Source of the DNA: Flavobacterium sp. H122
GTDB taxonomy: Bacteria; Bacteroidota; Bacteroidia; Flavobacteriales; Flavobacteriaceae
DNA: 64,000 bases
Reading direction: 5' to 3'
Assembly (NCBI RefSeq): GCF_004959765.1
Contig: NZ_SJZD01000003.1
Location: 186,001-250,000, forward strand
This document shows positions 42,050-51,453 of this stretch, piece by piece (the stretch's first letter is position 1; the number at the start of each line of letters is the position of its first letter). The translations under genes and the position numbers were made by a program. The notes beneath the pieces are model-generated. The model saw only the letters and a list, made by a program, of their open reading frames with translations. It was not told the DNA's origin and searched no databases.

Positions 42050-44242
42050 TTGAAAAAATTTCCTACATATATTCAGGCTGATGCCAAAGATTGCGGACCT
42101 ACCTGTTTAAAGATTGTGTCGAAATACTACGGTAGAACTTTAAACATTCAGCAATTACGGGATTATTCGGAGACTACCCGTGAGGGTAGTAATTTACTTT
42201 TTTTAAGTGATGCTGCAGAGCGTATTGGTTTTAGAACTTTAGGTGTTAAGCTTGATTTAGAAAGTCTTCAGGAAGCACCATTACCGTGTGTTTTGCATTG
42301 GAATAAAGAACATTATGTGGTTTTGTATGACATAAAAAAAGGGCAATATAAAATATCAGATCCCGGATTTGGGCTTATAGAATATTCTGAAACCGAATTT
42401 TTAAAATTCTGGATTGGCAATAATGCTGATGACAAGACTCAGGAAGGTGTTGCTTTATTATTGGAAACCACTCCGAAGTTTTTTGAAACCGATTTTGATA
42501 AAGAAGAAAAGAAAGCACTGGGTTTTGGTGTTCTTTATCAATATTTATGGAAATATAAATCGTTTTTAGTACAGTTGAGTATTGGGTTGCTGGCTGGTAC
42601 CTTATTGCAGTTAGTCTTTCCTTTTTTAACCCAAAGTATTGTCGATGTAGGAATTCAAAATCAAAACTTAAGTTTCATCTATCTTATTCTCTTTGCACAA
42701 CTATTTCTCTTTGCAGGGAGAACAGGAATAGAATTGATAAGGAGTTGGATTTTACTGCATTTATCTACAAGGATTAATATTTCATTGATTTCAGATTTCT
42801 TCATCAAATTAATGAACTTACCTATTTCGTTTTTTGATGTACGAATGACTGGAGATATAATGCAACGTATTAATGACCACCGTAGAATTGAAAGAATACT
42901 TACCACATCGTCTCTGAATGTAATATTTTCGGTAATAAATATGATTGTAATGGGGGGTGTTTTGGCCTATTATAATCTTCAAATATTCTTTGTCTTTTTT
43001 GCCGGTAGCTTGTTGTATTTTGGATGGATTACATTGTTTTTAAAACGCAGGGAAGCACTGGATTACAAGCGTTTTTCCGAAGTAAGTCAGGAGCAGAGTA
43101 AAGTGATGGAACTTATCAACGGGATGCAGGAAATTAAACTCCATAATGCCGAAAAACAAAAAAGATGGGGATGGGAACATGTGCAGGCGAGATTGTTTAA
43201 AGTATCTATGAAAGGACTCGTTCTGGAACAAACGCAAAGTATAGGTTCTTCTGTAATTAACGAATTGAAAAACATATTTATAGTTTTTATTTCTGCTAAA
43301 TTAGTTATCGATGGCGATATAACTTTAGGTATGATGATGGCAATCAGCTCAATTGTAGGAAACTTAAACGGACCGATTACACAATTGATAGGTTTCGTTA
43401 GAGAATTGCAGGATGCTAAAATCTCTCTGGCACGTTTGTCAGAAATTCATGAAAAAGAAGATGAGGTGCAGCAGGAAGAGTTTCAAATGCATGATGTGCC
43501 AAGTAATCAGGATATAAACATAAAAAATCTAACCTACCGGTATTTAGGTTCAGATACTCCGGTTCTGCAGGATCTGAATTTAGTTATTCCAGCGAATAAA
43601 GTAACAGCGATAGTAGGTGTCAGCGGAAGCGGAAAAACGACTTTAATGAAGCTGCTTTTAAAATTCTATGAACCTGAAAAAGGTGAAGTTAATGTTGGAA
43701 GCGCACAACTCAAGAACATTTCCCAGAAAGCATGGAGAAATAGTATAGGAGCCGTGATGCAGGAAGGATTTATTTTTAATGATACCATTGCCAATAATAT
43801 TGCTGTTGGTGTAGACAAGGTTGATAAACAACGATTGGTTTATGCGGCCGATGTTGCTAATATTACAGATTATATTAATGGTCTTCCATTAGGCTATAAT
43901 ACTAAAATTGGTTCTGAAGGTGTGGGAATGAGTACGGGGCAAAAACAGCGCTTGCTTATTGCCAGAGCCGTTTATAAAAATCCTGAAATGTTGTTTTTTG
44001 ACGAAGCGACTTCGGCATTGGATGCTAATAATGAGAAAGAAATTATGCGAAAGCTGGATTTGTTTTTTAAAGATAAAACAGTTGTTGTTATTGCCCATCG
44101 ATTGAGTACTGTAATGAACGCCGACCAGATTGTGGTTTTGGATAAAGGCAAAATTATCGAAATGGGCAGCCACTCGGCATTAGTAGAACAAAAAGGAAAT
44201 TATTTCGAATTGGTAAGGAACCAATTGCAATTAGGGAATTAA
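42050..44242 (+). CDS. C39-peptidase ABC exporter
   Basis: A 730-residue peptidase-containing ABC transporter; I start at the TTG at 42050, giving MKKFPTYIQADAKDCGPTCL, because an earlier TTG at 42032 lies in the promoter. The C39 domain has oxyanion Gln9, catalytic Cys15, His88 and Asp104, so it is intact. Six membrane helices follow (about 165-440), then the ATPase with Walker A GVSGSGKTT (about 523), signature MSTGQ (usually LSGGQ) and Walker B PEMLFFDEATSALD, with AHRLST. It should remove the leader at the GG site and export the core. It lies 3 bp before the HlyD gene. Confidence 0.95.
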   Translation: MKKFPTYIQADAKDCGPTCLKIVSKYYGRTLNIQQLRDYSETTREGSNLLFLSDAAERIGFRTLGVKLDLESLQEAPLPCVLHWNKEHYVVLYDIKKGQYKISDPGFGLIEYSETEFLKFWIGNNADDKTQEGVALLLETTPKFFETDFDKEEKKALGFGVLYQYLWKYKSFLVQLSIGLLAGTLLQLVFPFLTQSIVDVGIQNQNLSFIYLILFAQLFLFAGRTGIELIRSWILLHLSTRINISLISDFFIKLMNLPISFFDVRMTGDIMQRINDHRRIERILTTSSLNVIFSVINMIVMGGVLAYYNLQIFFVFFAGSLLYFGWITLFLKRREALDYKRFSEVSQEQSKVMELINGMQEIKLHNAEKQKRWGWEHVQARLFKVSMKGLVLEQTQSIGSSVINELKNIFIVFISAKLVIDGDITLGMMMAISSIVGNLNGPITQLIGFVRELQDAKISLARLSEIHEKEDEVQQEEFQMHDVPSNQDINIKNLTYRYLGSDTPVLQDLNLVIPANKVTAIVGVSGSGKTTLMKLLLKFYEPEKGEVNVGSAQLKNISQKAWRNSIGAVMQEGFIFNDTIANNIAVGVDKVDKQRLVYAADVANITDYINGLPLGYNTKIGSEGVGMSTGQKQRLLIARAVYKNPEMLFFDEATSALDANNEKEIMRKLDLFFKDKTVVVIAHRLSTVMNADQIVVLDKGKIIEMGSHSALVEQKGNYFELVRNQLQLGN

Positions 44243-44244
44243 TC

Positions 44245-45543
44245 ATGGCAAAAGATACATACGATACTTCATTTGAACTTCGCAGCGAACAAGTACAGGA
44301 CATACTTTCAAAAGTTCCGCATTGGATGATACGCTGGGGGACGTTATTAATTTTTGCAATTATAGCAATGATGTTCATCATTTCGTGGTTTTTGAAATAC
44401 CCCGACATTGTCCGTACTGAAGTTGTTATCACTACAAACATCCCGCCTGAAAAAATGATGGCAAAAGCCTCAGGTAGAATTCAAAGTATTTTAATTGATG
44501 ATAAAGAAACGGTTTTAGCCAATACGCCTTTGGCAATTATTGAAAATGCTTCTAACTATGAAGATGTATTTAAATTAAAAAATGAATTGGAGGCTTTTCA
44601 AAAAAGAAATTTCAGTGATTTTCCTTTTGCCAAATTCAATAATGCTCAATTTGGTGATATAGAAAGTGCTTATGCTTCTTTTCAAAAAGATTATGTAGCT
44701 AACAGTCTGAATAAAAGTCTAACGCCTTACCAAGTTGAGTCTAACGCCCAAAAATCGGAAAGTTCACAAATCAAGGAGAGATTGTCATTATTGATACAGC
44801 AAAAAGCAATTAATGAGCAGGAACTCCAATTGCAAAAAAGTGAAATGACAAGATATACGAAACTTCATGATAAAGGTGTGGTTTCTGATCAGGAGTTTGA
44901 AAGCAAAAAAATGACTTTTTTACAGGCAGAAAAGAATTATAAAAATTTATTGTCTTCGATTTCGCAATTACAGTCCTCTTTAATTGACAATGCAAAAGCC
45001 ATAAAAGGGAACGAAATAAACGATGTAAAAGAAACTGTGAATTTGGACAGAAACTTGTCACAATCTTTTTATCAGTTAAAAAAAGCAATCAAAGACTGGG
45101 AACTTAATTACGTTTTACAATCGGGTATTGACGGACAGGTTACGTTCACAAAAGTTTGGGTCAAAAACCAAACGGTTACTTCTGGGGAAGAGGTTTTTTC
45201 GGTAGTGCCTACAACTGGTAAAGGCTACGTTGGAAAATTAAAAGCTCCTTCTCAAAATTCAGGAAAAATCAAAGTCGGACAAAAAGTTAACGTCCGATTA
45301 TTGAATTATCCCGACAGAGAATTTGGAATTTTAAAAGGTAAAATTCAAAATATTGCATTGGTTCCTGACAAAGACGGAAATATTGCTGTTGATGTGGTAT
45401 TGCCGGAAGGAATGAAAACCAGCTATAAAAAAACAATCCCGTTCCAACAGGAAATGCGCGGTTCTGCCGAAATAATCACTGAAGACCTTCGTTTGCTTGA
45501 AAGAGTGTTGTATCAGTTCAGAGACATGCTGAGGGTGGAGTAA
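44245..45543 (+). CDS. HlyD-family periplasmic adaptor
   Basis: A 432-residue membrane-fusion protein with one N-terminal membrane helix (LLIFAIIAMMFIISWFL, about 32-48), a split lipoyl-like domain (MAKASGRIQSILIDDKETV and GIDGQVTFTKVWVKNQTV) and a long coiled-coil hairpin (about 170-270). It links the ABC exporter to an outer-membrane channel. No TolC-like gene is nearby, so the outer-membrane part must come from elsewhere. It starts 3 bp after the exporter gene. Confidence 0.92.
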   Translation: MAKDTYDTSFELRSEQVQDILSKVPHWMIRWGTLLIFAIIAMMFIISWFLKYPDIVRTEVVITTNIPPEKMMAKASGRIQSILIDDKETVLANTPLAIIENASNYEDVFKLKNELEAFQKRNFSDFPFAKFNNAQFGDIESAYASFQKDYVANSLNKSLTPYQVESNAQKSESSQIKERLSLLIQQKAINEQELQLQKSEMTRYTKLHDKGVVSDQEFESKKMTFLQAEKNYKNLLSSISQLQSSLIDNAKAIKGNEINDVKETVNLDRNLSQSFYQLKKAIKDWELNYVLQSGIDGQVTFTKVWVKNQTVTSGEEVFSVVPTTGKGYVGKLKAPSQNSGKIKVGQKVNVRLLNYPDREFGILKGKIQNIALVPDKDGNIAVDVVLPEGMKTSYKKTIPFQQEMRGSAEIITEDLRLLERVLYQFRDMLRVE

Positions 45544-45658
45544 TATTTGTTAGATTTGTTCATTGAGAATGCTAGAAATTTTATTCTTTTTATAGGTTTA
45601 TGAAAAACGACAACTAAGCAGTAAAGAAAAATTAATCAATAAGAAATTCCCTTCCTGA

Positions 45659-46363
45659 TTACATTTTTAAATAAAACTCTTTTGTCATGGCAATATATTC
45701 CGGCGTGTATTGGTGACGAGCAGTTTCAATAATCAACTCATCAATAATAGGAGTTTGTTCAATTCTGCAAAATGCAAGCAGGCTTCTTTTTAATTCTGTA
45801 TTGGGTGTGCCTTTTACACGTGTTATTTTTAATGGAAATAATCCGCGTTCCTGACAAAGATTGATAATTTTTTCTTCTTCTTTAAAAGGAACAATCAAAG
45901 AAAAAATACCATTATCAGAAAGAAAAAAATCGGCAGCTTCGACTAATTCTTCAAAAGGTAATGAATCCTCAAAACGGGCATTGTCGCGTTGGTCATCACC
46001 GGATTTGTATTCGTCGGTGTAAAAAGGCGGATTGGAAACAATCAAATCAAATTCTTCTTCTACTTCGTCAACAAATTCATCCAATCCTGCATGATAACAA
46101 TACAAGCGGGCATTCCATGGTGAATTTTCAAAATTTCCGACAGCCTGTTCGTATGCTTCGTCATCAATTTCGATAGCATCGATTTGTTCAGCGTTGCTTC
46201 TTTGAGCGAGCATTAAGGCGATTAAGCCGGTTCCAGTTCCAATGTCTAAAATGTTGTGTGGATTATTGATTAGGGGTGTCCATGCGCCTAATAAAACACC
46301 ATCGGTGCCAACTTTCATAGCGCAACGGTCTTGTGTGATGGTAAATTGTTTGAATGAAAACAT
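45659..46363 (-). CDS. trmN6: tRNA1(Val) (adenine(37)-N6)-methyltransferase
   Basis: A 234-residue SAM-dependent methyltransferase of the TrmN6/YfiC family. Motif I is ILDIGTGTGLIALMLAQR (about 40), motif II AIEIDD, and the catalytic NPPF (SNPPFYTDEYKSGD, about 110-120) is typical of N6-adenine enzymes. The N-terminal FTITQDRCAMKVGTDGVLLG is a family signature. It modifies A37 of tRNA-Val. It precedes rimM/rpsP on the same strand by 51 bp. Confidence 0.93.
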   Translation of the reverse strand: MFSFKQFTITQDRCAMKVGTDGVLLGAWTPLINNPHNILDIGTGTGLIALMLAQRSNAEQIDAIEIDDEAYEQAVGNFENSPWNARLYCYHAGLDEFVDEVEEEFDLIVSNPPFYTDEYKSGDDQRDNARFEDSLPFEELVEAADFFLSDNGIFSLIVPFKEEEKIINLCQERGLFPLKITRVKGTPNTELKRSLLAFCRIEQTPIIDELIIETARHQYTPEYIAMTKEFYLKM

Positions 46364-46414
46364 TTGTTTTTAGATTTTTCGAATAACCGAATAAACAAAT
46401 TATTGAATCCCTTT

Positions 46415-46939
46415 TTAAAGATACATTTCAATTAATCCTTCAGGTAAATCCATGATCACTTTTTTGTTTTCCCGGTCAACTTTAACTAAAAACTGATCAA
46501 TCATTGGGATTAATATTTCGGTATCTCCATTGATGACCTCAAAAAGAGGTTGGGCAGCACTGTCATTGATGGCGACAATTTTACCAACAATGCCCAAACG
46601 CTTGTCTTCAATTTCAAAACCAATTACTTCGTGATAGTAAAATTTGTTGCCTTCAAGTTTTGGCAGCATGGTTAACGGAAGATAAACTTCACGGCCAATC
46701 AGCTCATCAGCTTTTTCTTCACTATCCACATCTTCAAAACGGACTTTTAGGAAATCTCCTTTGTGAAGCTGTGAGTTTTCAATAAAAAATGGAACCAGAT
46801 TTTTGTTGAATTCAACAAAAACTGATTCCAAATCTTCATACATTTCAGGTTCATCTGTATCCAAATAGATAAGAACTTCCCCTTTGAAACTAAATTTTTT
46901 AGCGATTTTACCTAAATAGAAACAATCGTCTTTACGCAT
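46415..46939 (-). CDS. rimM: 16S rRNA processing protein RimM
   Basis: A 174-residue ribosome maturation factor that helps assemble the 30S head with S19. The N-terminal RimM beta domain begins CFYLGKIAKKFSFKGEVLIY, and the C-terminal PRC-barrel part has YYHEVIGFEIEDK and ILIPMIDQFLVKVD. Length is typical. It follows rpsP by 15 bp, the usual order. Confidence 0.96.
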   Translation of the reverse strand: MRKDDCFYLGKIAKKFSFKGEVLIYLDTDEPEMYEDLESVFVEFNKNLVPFFIENSQLHKGDFLKVRFEDVDSEEKADELIGREVYLPLTMLPKLEGNKFYYHEVIGFEIEDKRLGIVGKIVAINDSAAQPLFEVINGDTEILIPMIDQFLVKVDRENKKVIMDLPEGLIEMYL

Positions 46940-46954
46940 TACCGCCAGTTATAA

Positions 46955-47500
46955 TTAAGCTTCTGTTTGTTCGTTGTTTTCTTCAACAGCCGGAGCTTCT
47001 TCAGCAACAGTTTCTTCAGCAACCTCTTCTGTTGCTTCAGCAGCTTTAGCAGCTTCAACCTGTGCAGCAATACGTTTTTCGTTTGCTTCTTTCTCAGCTT
47101 TTAAAGCATCAGCTTTAGCATCAGCTTTAGATTTAGCTAAACCATCTTTCTTAGCGTTTACTTTTCCGGCTTTTTCATCTAACCAAGCAGTGAATTTAGC
47201 TTCAGCTTGCTCAGCAGTTAAAGCGCCTTTACGTACACCGCCTTCTAAGTGGTGTTTCAATAAAGCACCTTTGTAAGAAAGGATAGCTCTTGCAGTGTCA
47301 GTAGGCTGAGCACCGTTGAATAACCATGTAACAGCCTGATCAACATTTAAGTCGATAGTTGCAGGGTTAGTGTTTGGATTGTAAGTTCCGATTTTTTCTA
47401 AGAATTTACCATCTCTTTTTGATCTAGCATCTGCTGCTACGATCCAGTAAAAAGGTTTCCCTTTTTTACCATGTCTTTGTAATCTGATTTTTACTGACAT
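46955..47500 (-). CDS. rpsP: 30S ribosomal protein S16
   Basis: A 181-residue S16. The conserved part is residues 1-90: [39 protein letters not shown] and [15 protein letters not shown]. Residues about 110-181 form an Ala/Glu/Lys-rich tail absent from E. coli S16 but usual in Bacteroidetes. It is the first gene of rpsP-rimM(-trmN6). Confidence 0.97.
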   Translation of the reverse strand: MSVKIRLQRHGKKGKPFYWIVAADARSKRDGKFLEKIGTYNPNTNPATIDLNVDQAVTWLFNGAQPTDTARAILSYKGALLKHHLEGGVRKGALTAEQAEAKFTAWLDEKAGKVNAKKDGLAKSKADAKADALKAEKEANEKRIAAQVEAAKAAEATEEVAEETVAEEAPAVEENNEQTEA

Positions 47501-47548
47501 AATCTTATTGATTAATTTGAGGTACTCGACCTCGGTTAATTAAGGGTG

Positions 47549-47556
47549 CAAATATA
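47549..47556 (-). promoter_or_regulatory. -7 promoter box for rpsP
   Basis: TATATTTG on the minus strand, 48 bp before the rpsP ATG. Confidence 0.5.
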
Positions 47557-47666
47557 GTCATTTTTTCAATAGATAAAATACTTAAAATGAAATAGTTTAA
47601 TATTTCTCCCAAATGCATTCTTTTTTGAGAATTTATATTCTATTTTTGCCCATATTTTTATAGTAA

Positions 47667-48353
47667 ATGAAAAAGTTTTTTACCCTTCTAACTACTTGTC
47701 TGGCTCTTGTTTCCTGTCAGGATGATGTGACTTTTAATAACCCTGGTTTTCAAGCGACTATTGATAATGTTTTATGGAAGGCTAATTCCAAAACGGTGAC
47801 ATTGGATCGCTCAGGTTCGGTTTTGATAAAAGGAATTTCCACATCACATGTCCTGGAGTTGAATTTACAGAGCAGTGCTGTGGGAACTTATGTTTTAGGA
47901 ACAGCAGATCAGATGAATCTTGCGACATATTATTCTTTAAAAAATAGTGATGTATATTATTCCACAGGTTTGACCGAGGCGCCGGTGAGTGCAGTTGCAT
48001 TGACAGCCGGAGGTACAGGTTATGTGACTTCCAGCTTAGTAGCAACAGCCGGGGGGTCAGGGACAGGATTGAAAGTCAATATCACGGCAAATCCTAATGG
48101 AGTTGTGACAGCTGTTGAAATCAATACAGCTGGTGAAGGTTATGTGCAGGGTGATGTTGTTACAATCAGTACAGGTAATAATAATGCGCAGTTTGAAGTG
48201 GTGTCTGTATCTAAAAGCGGAGGTGAAATTGTAATTACTGAAAATACAGGGACAACAATATCAGGAACGTTTAAATTTACTGCTTTTGAGGAAACAACGG
48301 GAGATGTTGTTTTCTGCCGTGAAGGAGTTTTTTACAGGTTGCCTTTTAATTAA
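47667..48353 (+). CDS. Lipoprotein, DUF6252-like
   Basis: A 228-residue protein with lipobox (FTLLTTCLALVSC, Cys17). The N-terminal NNPGFQATIDNVLWKANS and the C-terminal GTTISGTFKFTAFEETTGD match the pattern of DUF6252 lipoproteins of flavobacteria. In the middle (about 110-180) is an inserted Gly/Thr-rich repeat (GGTGYVTSSLVATAGGSGTG and AGEGYVQGDVVTIS) that looks like a separate beta module. A -7 box TATTTTTG is at 47641-47648. Function unknown. Confidence 0.8.
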   Translation: MKKFFTLLTTCLALVSCQDDVTFNNPGFQATIDNVLWKANSKTVTLDRSGSVLIKGISTSHVLELNLQSSAVGTYVLGTADQMNLATYYSLKNSDVYYSTGLTEAPVSAVALTAGGTGYVTSSLVATAGGSGTGLKVNITANPNGVVTAVEINTAGEGYVQGDVVTISTGNNNAQFEVVSVSKSGGEIVITENTGTTISGTFKFTAFEETTGDVVFCREGVFYRLPFN

Positions 48354-48458
48354 GGCTGTAGCATAGAATGTTATAAAAGAGCAACTGTTTTTTACAGGTG
48401 TTTTTTAATTTTTTTTAAATAAAAACTTTAATATCAGTTAATTATCAATTTAATAGAC

Positions 48459-48466
48459 TATCTTTG
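48459..48466 (+). promoter_or_regulatory. -7 promoter box for the RRM protein
   Basis: TATCTTTG matches TAnnTTTG, 21 bp before the ATG. Confidence 0.45.
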
Positions 48467-48487
48467 AGCAAATTATAAATTTTATAT

Positions 48488-48838
48488 ATGAACATTTTTG
48501 TAGGAAGTCTGCCTTTTTCAATTGATGAGGCTGACTTAAGAGACTCTTTCGGAGTGTATGGTACTATTGCGTCAGTGAAATTAATTACTGATAAATTTAC
48601 AGGTAGAAGTAAAGGGTTTGCTTTCATCGATATGCCAAACGATGAAGAAGCTTTAAAAGCAATCGAAGAGTTAAACGGTGCTTCTGTGGAAGGACGTACG
48701 ATTGTAGTTAACAAATCGGAACCAAAACCTGAAGGCGAAAGAAGGAGTTTTAATAACAACCGTTCAGGCGGAGGTTATGGAAACAACCGCGGTGGTGGAA
48801 ACTATGGCGGAGGTAACAATAGAGGAGGAAGATACTAA
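48488..48838 (+). CDS. RRM-type RNA-binding protein
   Basis: A 116-residue protein with one RNA recognition motif: RNP2 NIFVGSLPF at residues 2-10 and RNP1 KGFAFIDM at about 40-47. After the RRM is a Gly/Asn/Arg-rich tail (NRGGGNYGGGNNRGGRY) like that of cold-shock glycine-rich RNA-binding proteins. It is typically abundant in Bacteroidetes. It stands alone with its own promoter and terminator. Confidence 0.95.
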   Translation: MNIFVGSLPFSIDEADLRDSFGVYGTIASVKLITDKFTGRSKGFAFIDMPNDEEALKAIEELNGASVEGRTIVVNKSEPKPEGERRSFNNNRSGGGYGNNRGGGNYGGGNNRGGRY

Positions 48839-48863
48839 GAGTTATTTTTTATATCATTGTTTT

Positions 48864-48892
48864 AAAACCATCTCAATTGAGATGGTTTTTAT
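48864..48892 (+). terminator. Terminator of the RRM gene
   Basis: AAAACCATCTCA and TGAGATGGTTTT are exact complements with a 2-nt centre, followed by T. Confidence 0.88.
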
Positions 48893-49002
48893 ATTTATAA
48901 GGATATTGAAGAATTATTGAAGAGGACAGTAATCAAAAACTCTTTTTTAGTTAATGAAATTTAATAAAAGTGTTTTGTAAGTACAGTCATAAAACTCATT
49001 TT

Positions 49003-50556
49003 CTACGCCAGATTAATATCTTCCAGAAATTTATTGCTGAAGAGTTTTTGCATTTCATTAGTAAGTAAGCTCTTTCTGCATTGCTTCCATTTTTCAGCAT
49101 CGTGTCCATACATGTGTTCAACAAGGTTTGGAAAAGACCAGTCGGCATTTTTACCCCAGTGTGTTGTAAAAGGAATATTATTTTCTTTCAAAACCTCTAT
49201 AATGCGGGTACAGAATTTCTCCAGGGAGATCATTTTTTTGTTTCCGTCCCAGATAATACCATCAATTTCGAGCATGCATGTAATAGGAAAACGGGTAAAA
49301 GCAAGAGTAGCATCTGATTTTTTTACAAATCTCATAGCAAAAATTCCAGGAATCGGACCTTCTTTTTTTGCCAAATCGGTTAGTAATTTAAGTGCTTTTG
49401 CTGAATCTTTGTGATCTATACCCACTGAGCAGGCAAAAGCCGGGCCCTGATAACCTGCATCCCAAAATATTTCGCTGAGCATTCCTGTAACATTTTCATC
49501 TACTTTGGGTAAAATAGTTTTTTCCAGTATTTTAATTAGTTTAGGAATACTGTTTTTCCACTTTTCTGCAATTGTAATAAAAAGTAAAATAAGATCCCTG
49601 TAGATTGAGGTTTCAACTTTGGCAACTGGATCCGGATAGTCACTTCTATAAGTTTTTTTATACATTAATTCAATTACAAAGTCATTCGTTTCAACATAGG
49701 GATTGATGAATATTTTGTAATGAAAAGGTCTTAATCCTTCACTGTTGGCATCCACTTCTTCTGGAATTATAGCGGAAGTGTTTTTAAAATCCATTGTTGT
49801 TGCCAATTCAAGCGCTGTGCTTTTCGGAATTTTTTTTACGTATCTGTTTAGTAAAAATCGATCTTCTGTAACGAGTACAACACTATGTATAAAACCAAAC
49901 GACCCCAAACCTACTAACGCGGCATTGAATAGTTTATCGTTTCTTATAACCTTTGAGTTAATAAGATTTATAAAATCATCTGAAAGACAAGGCTCTTTTT
50001 CTCTTTCTAAAAAAACTATGTCTTCAGGATCGGGACCGATGATTAGATTTATTCCTGCCACATAATCCTGCACCGAACCTACGTCCAAAGCAGACCCGTG
50101 AACACCGGTTGAAATGCATCCAGCTATTGTTTGACCGTTGCTTGCACCGGTTGTTTTAAGGGATTTGCCACGTTCGTTGATGAAGCCTTGGATTTCCTTG
50201 ATTACATTGCCGCACTCAAAAAAGAATAGATTTTCCGGCTTAAATTTTGAATCACTGTGTAGATTTTCTTTTGTAATTTCAAATTTTAAGTTCATGGATG
50301 AATTGTCATGCATGTTGTCCTGGTGATGGGCAATATGCGACATAGACCATCTGGATCCAAATGCTCTGAAGCCTTCATTTGCATCTAGAGTTTCTTTCAG
50401 TAAGCGCTGGATTTCTTTCGCGGTATCATTATAACGATCTAAAAGAATCGGAATAGTCTTGTCTGGCTTGGTTGAATGCATCGATTTTGTCTTAAAAGGA
50501 CCGTTTTCATGCAAAGTGTTCCAGGACTCTATTTTCTTTGTGGTTGTATTTGCCAT
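49003..50556 (-). CDS. FAD-binding oxidase (PCMH/VAO type)
   Basis: A 517-residue protein. The N-terminal half has the FAD-binding features of the PCMH fold: EGFRAFGSRWSMSHIA and GKSLKTTGASNGQTIAGCIS then TGVHGSALDVGSVQDYV (pyrophosphate-binding and possible covalent His). The C-terminal half (about 250-517) is the substrate cap. Such oxidases act on sugars or alcohols, e.g. L-gulonolactone-type oxidases; the substrate cannot be told. No signal peptide is seen. It is followed immediately upstream (1 bp) by a small lipoprotein gene on the same strand, so the two are likely co-transcribed. Confidence 0.85.
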   Translation of the reverse strand: MANTTTKKIESWNTLHENGPFKTKSMHSTKPDKTIPILLDRYNDTAKEIQRLLKETLDANEGFRAFGSRWSMSHIAHHQDNMHDNSSMNLKFEITKENLHSDSKFKPENLFFFECGNVIKEIQGFINERGKSLKTTGASNGQTIAGCISTGVHGSALDVGSVQDYVAGINLIIGPDPEDIVFLEREKEPCLSDDFINLINSKVIRNDKLFNAALVGLGSFGFIHSVVLVTEDRFLLNRYVKKIPKSTALELATTMDFKNTSAIIPEEVDANSEGLRPFHYKIFINPYVETNDFVIELMYKKTYRSDYPDPVAKVETSIYRDLILLFITIAEKWKNSIPKLIKILEKTILPKVDENVTGMLSEIFWDAGYQGPAFACSVGIDHKDSAKALKLLTDLAKKEGPIPGIFAMRFVKKSDATLAFTRFPITCMLEIDGIIWDGNKKMISLEKFCTRIIEVLKENNIPFTTHWGKNADWSFPNLVEHMYGHDAEKWKQCRKSLLTNEMQKLFSNKFLEDINLA

Positions 50557-50557
50557 A

Positions 50558-50905
50558 TCATTGTTTTATACAAACATATTTAACTTTGACTTTTTTAACT
50601 CTGCCCAGCGTAATGCCATTTAATAATACATGGCCTAATGTTGTCCTGTATTCAATGGAATAAAAACCTTTTGTGTCACATTTTTCAATAAGGCTGAAAG
50701 AATCTTCAGCAACTCCAAGTCTGATCACAGTGTCAATGACAGTTGTCTTTTTGTTTTTATAAAAATCCTGAGAATCATTGCTGTAATCCGGTTCAGGTAC
50801 ACCGTCTCTGCTTATTATTCTTACTGAATAGCAGGAACTTAAGCTCGTGAGTGAAATAATTAAAATAAGAAGTTTTATTACGGAATTAAAGTGTCTTTTT
50901 TTCAT
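50558..50905 (-). CDS. Bor-like small lipoprotein
   Basis: A 115-residue protein with lipobox (LIILIISLTSLSSC, Cys25 or near). The mature part has two Cys and ends HVLLNGITLGRVKKVKVKYVC, resembling the end of phage lambda Bor (serum-resistance lipoprotein, also FVNGLLGFITLG...VYC). The resemblance is by eye and short. It lies 1 bp upstream of the FAD oxidase and may be its operon partner. No other phage gene is in the area. Confidence 0.65.
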   Translation of the reverse strand: MKKRHFNSVIKLLILIISLTSLSSCYSVRIISRDGVPEPDYSNDSQDFYKNKKTTVIDTVIRLGVAEDSFSLIEKCDTKGFYSIEYRTTLGHVLLNGITLGRVKKVKVKYVCIKQ

Positions 50906-51453
50906 AATAATTTATTGATTATGAGTTTTTTAGTTTAAAAATAAATTAATCTCTGAGGTTGATAAATTTATATTTCATTGAAATCAGATGCTTAACAATG
51001 TCAGTTCTTAAGTAACTTTCTTATATTCTTCAAAATTCACAACTATTTTACCGTTATATTTTTATAATATATTGATTGTTTGTGTTTTATCAAAGATTTC
51101 TGCTTTAAGGTTGCAATTGGTAATGATAGTTTTATATTCCGTTTGATTTTTATTGTACTTATAAAGATAATAAAAAAATACTTACAATTTTCGGGTGTTT
51201 ACACTTGTTTTTTAATGTGGATAAAAGTATAATTCATGCCTCTTTTTGTTGTTGGTTAAGGCTGATTTTATTTGCCCCGGCAAAATAAAAGAACAAAATG
51301 CGTTGGAGTTTAATTCTTTATTCTTCTTATATATTAAACCCATTGTTATATAAAAAAGAAATTGCCTTCTTGGTTCATATACTTCAAAAATGTACTTTTG
51401 TTTTTTGTCTAAATTTCTCATGGCTTACAGCCTAAAGCCTAAAGCTCAACAAG
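50906..51453. other. A/T-rich intergenic region before dnaE
   Basis: No convincing gene is seen. A 69-codon frame on the minus strand (51212-51421) has no family likeness or start signal. The dnaE promoter is at the right end. Confidence 0.6.
51370..51400 (+). promoter_or_regulatory. dnaE promoter
   Basis: TTG (51370-51372), 20-bp spacer and TACTTTTG (51393-51400), matching the Bacteroidetes sigma factor pattern. Confidence 0.55.

Noticed and set aside
48488..48838. Gly-rich RRM protein as something novel
   Set aside because: Such proteins are common in Bacteroidetes.
50558..50905. Prophage remnant because of Bor likeness
   Set aside because: No other phage gene, integrase or attachment site is seen nearby.
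51212..51421. 69-codon minus-strand frame before dnaE
   Set aside because: It has no family likeness and overlaps the dnaE promoter; A/T-rich DNA gives such frames by chance.
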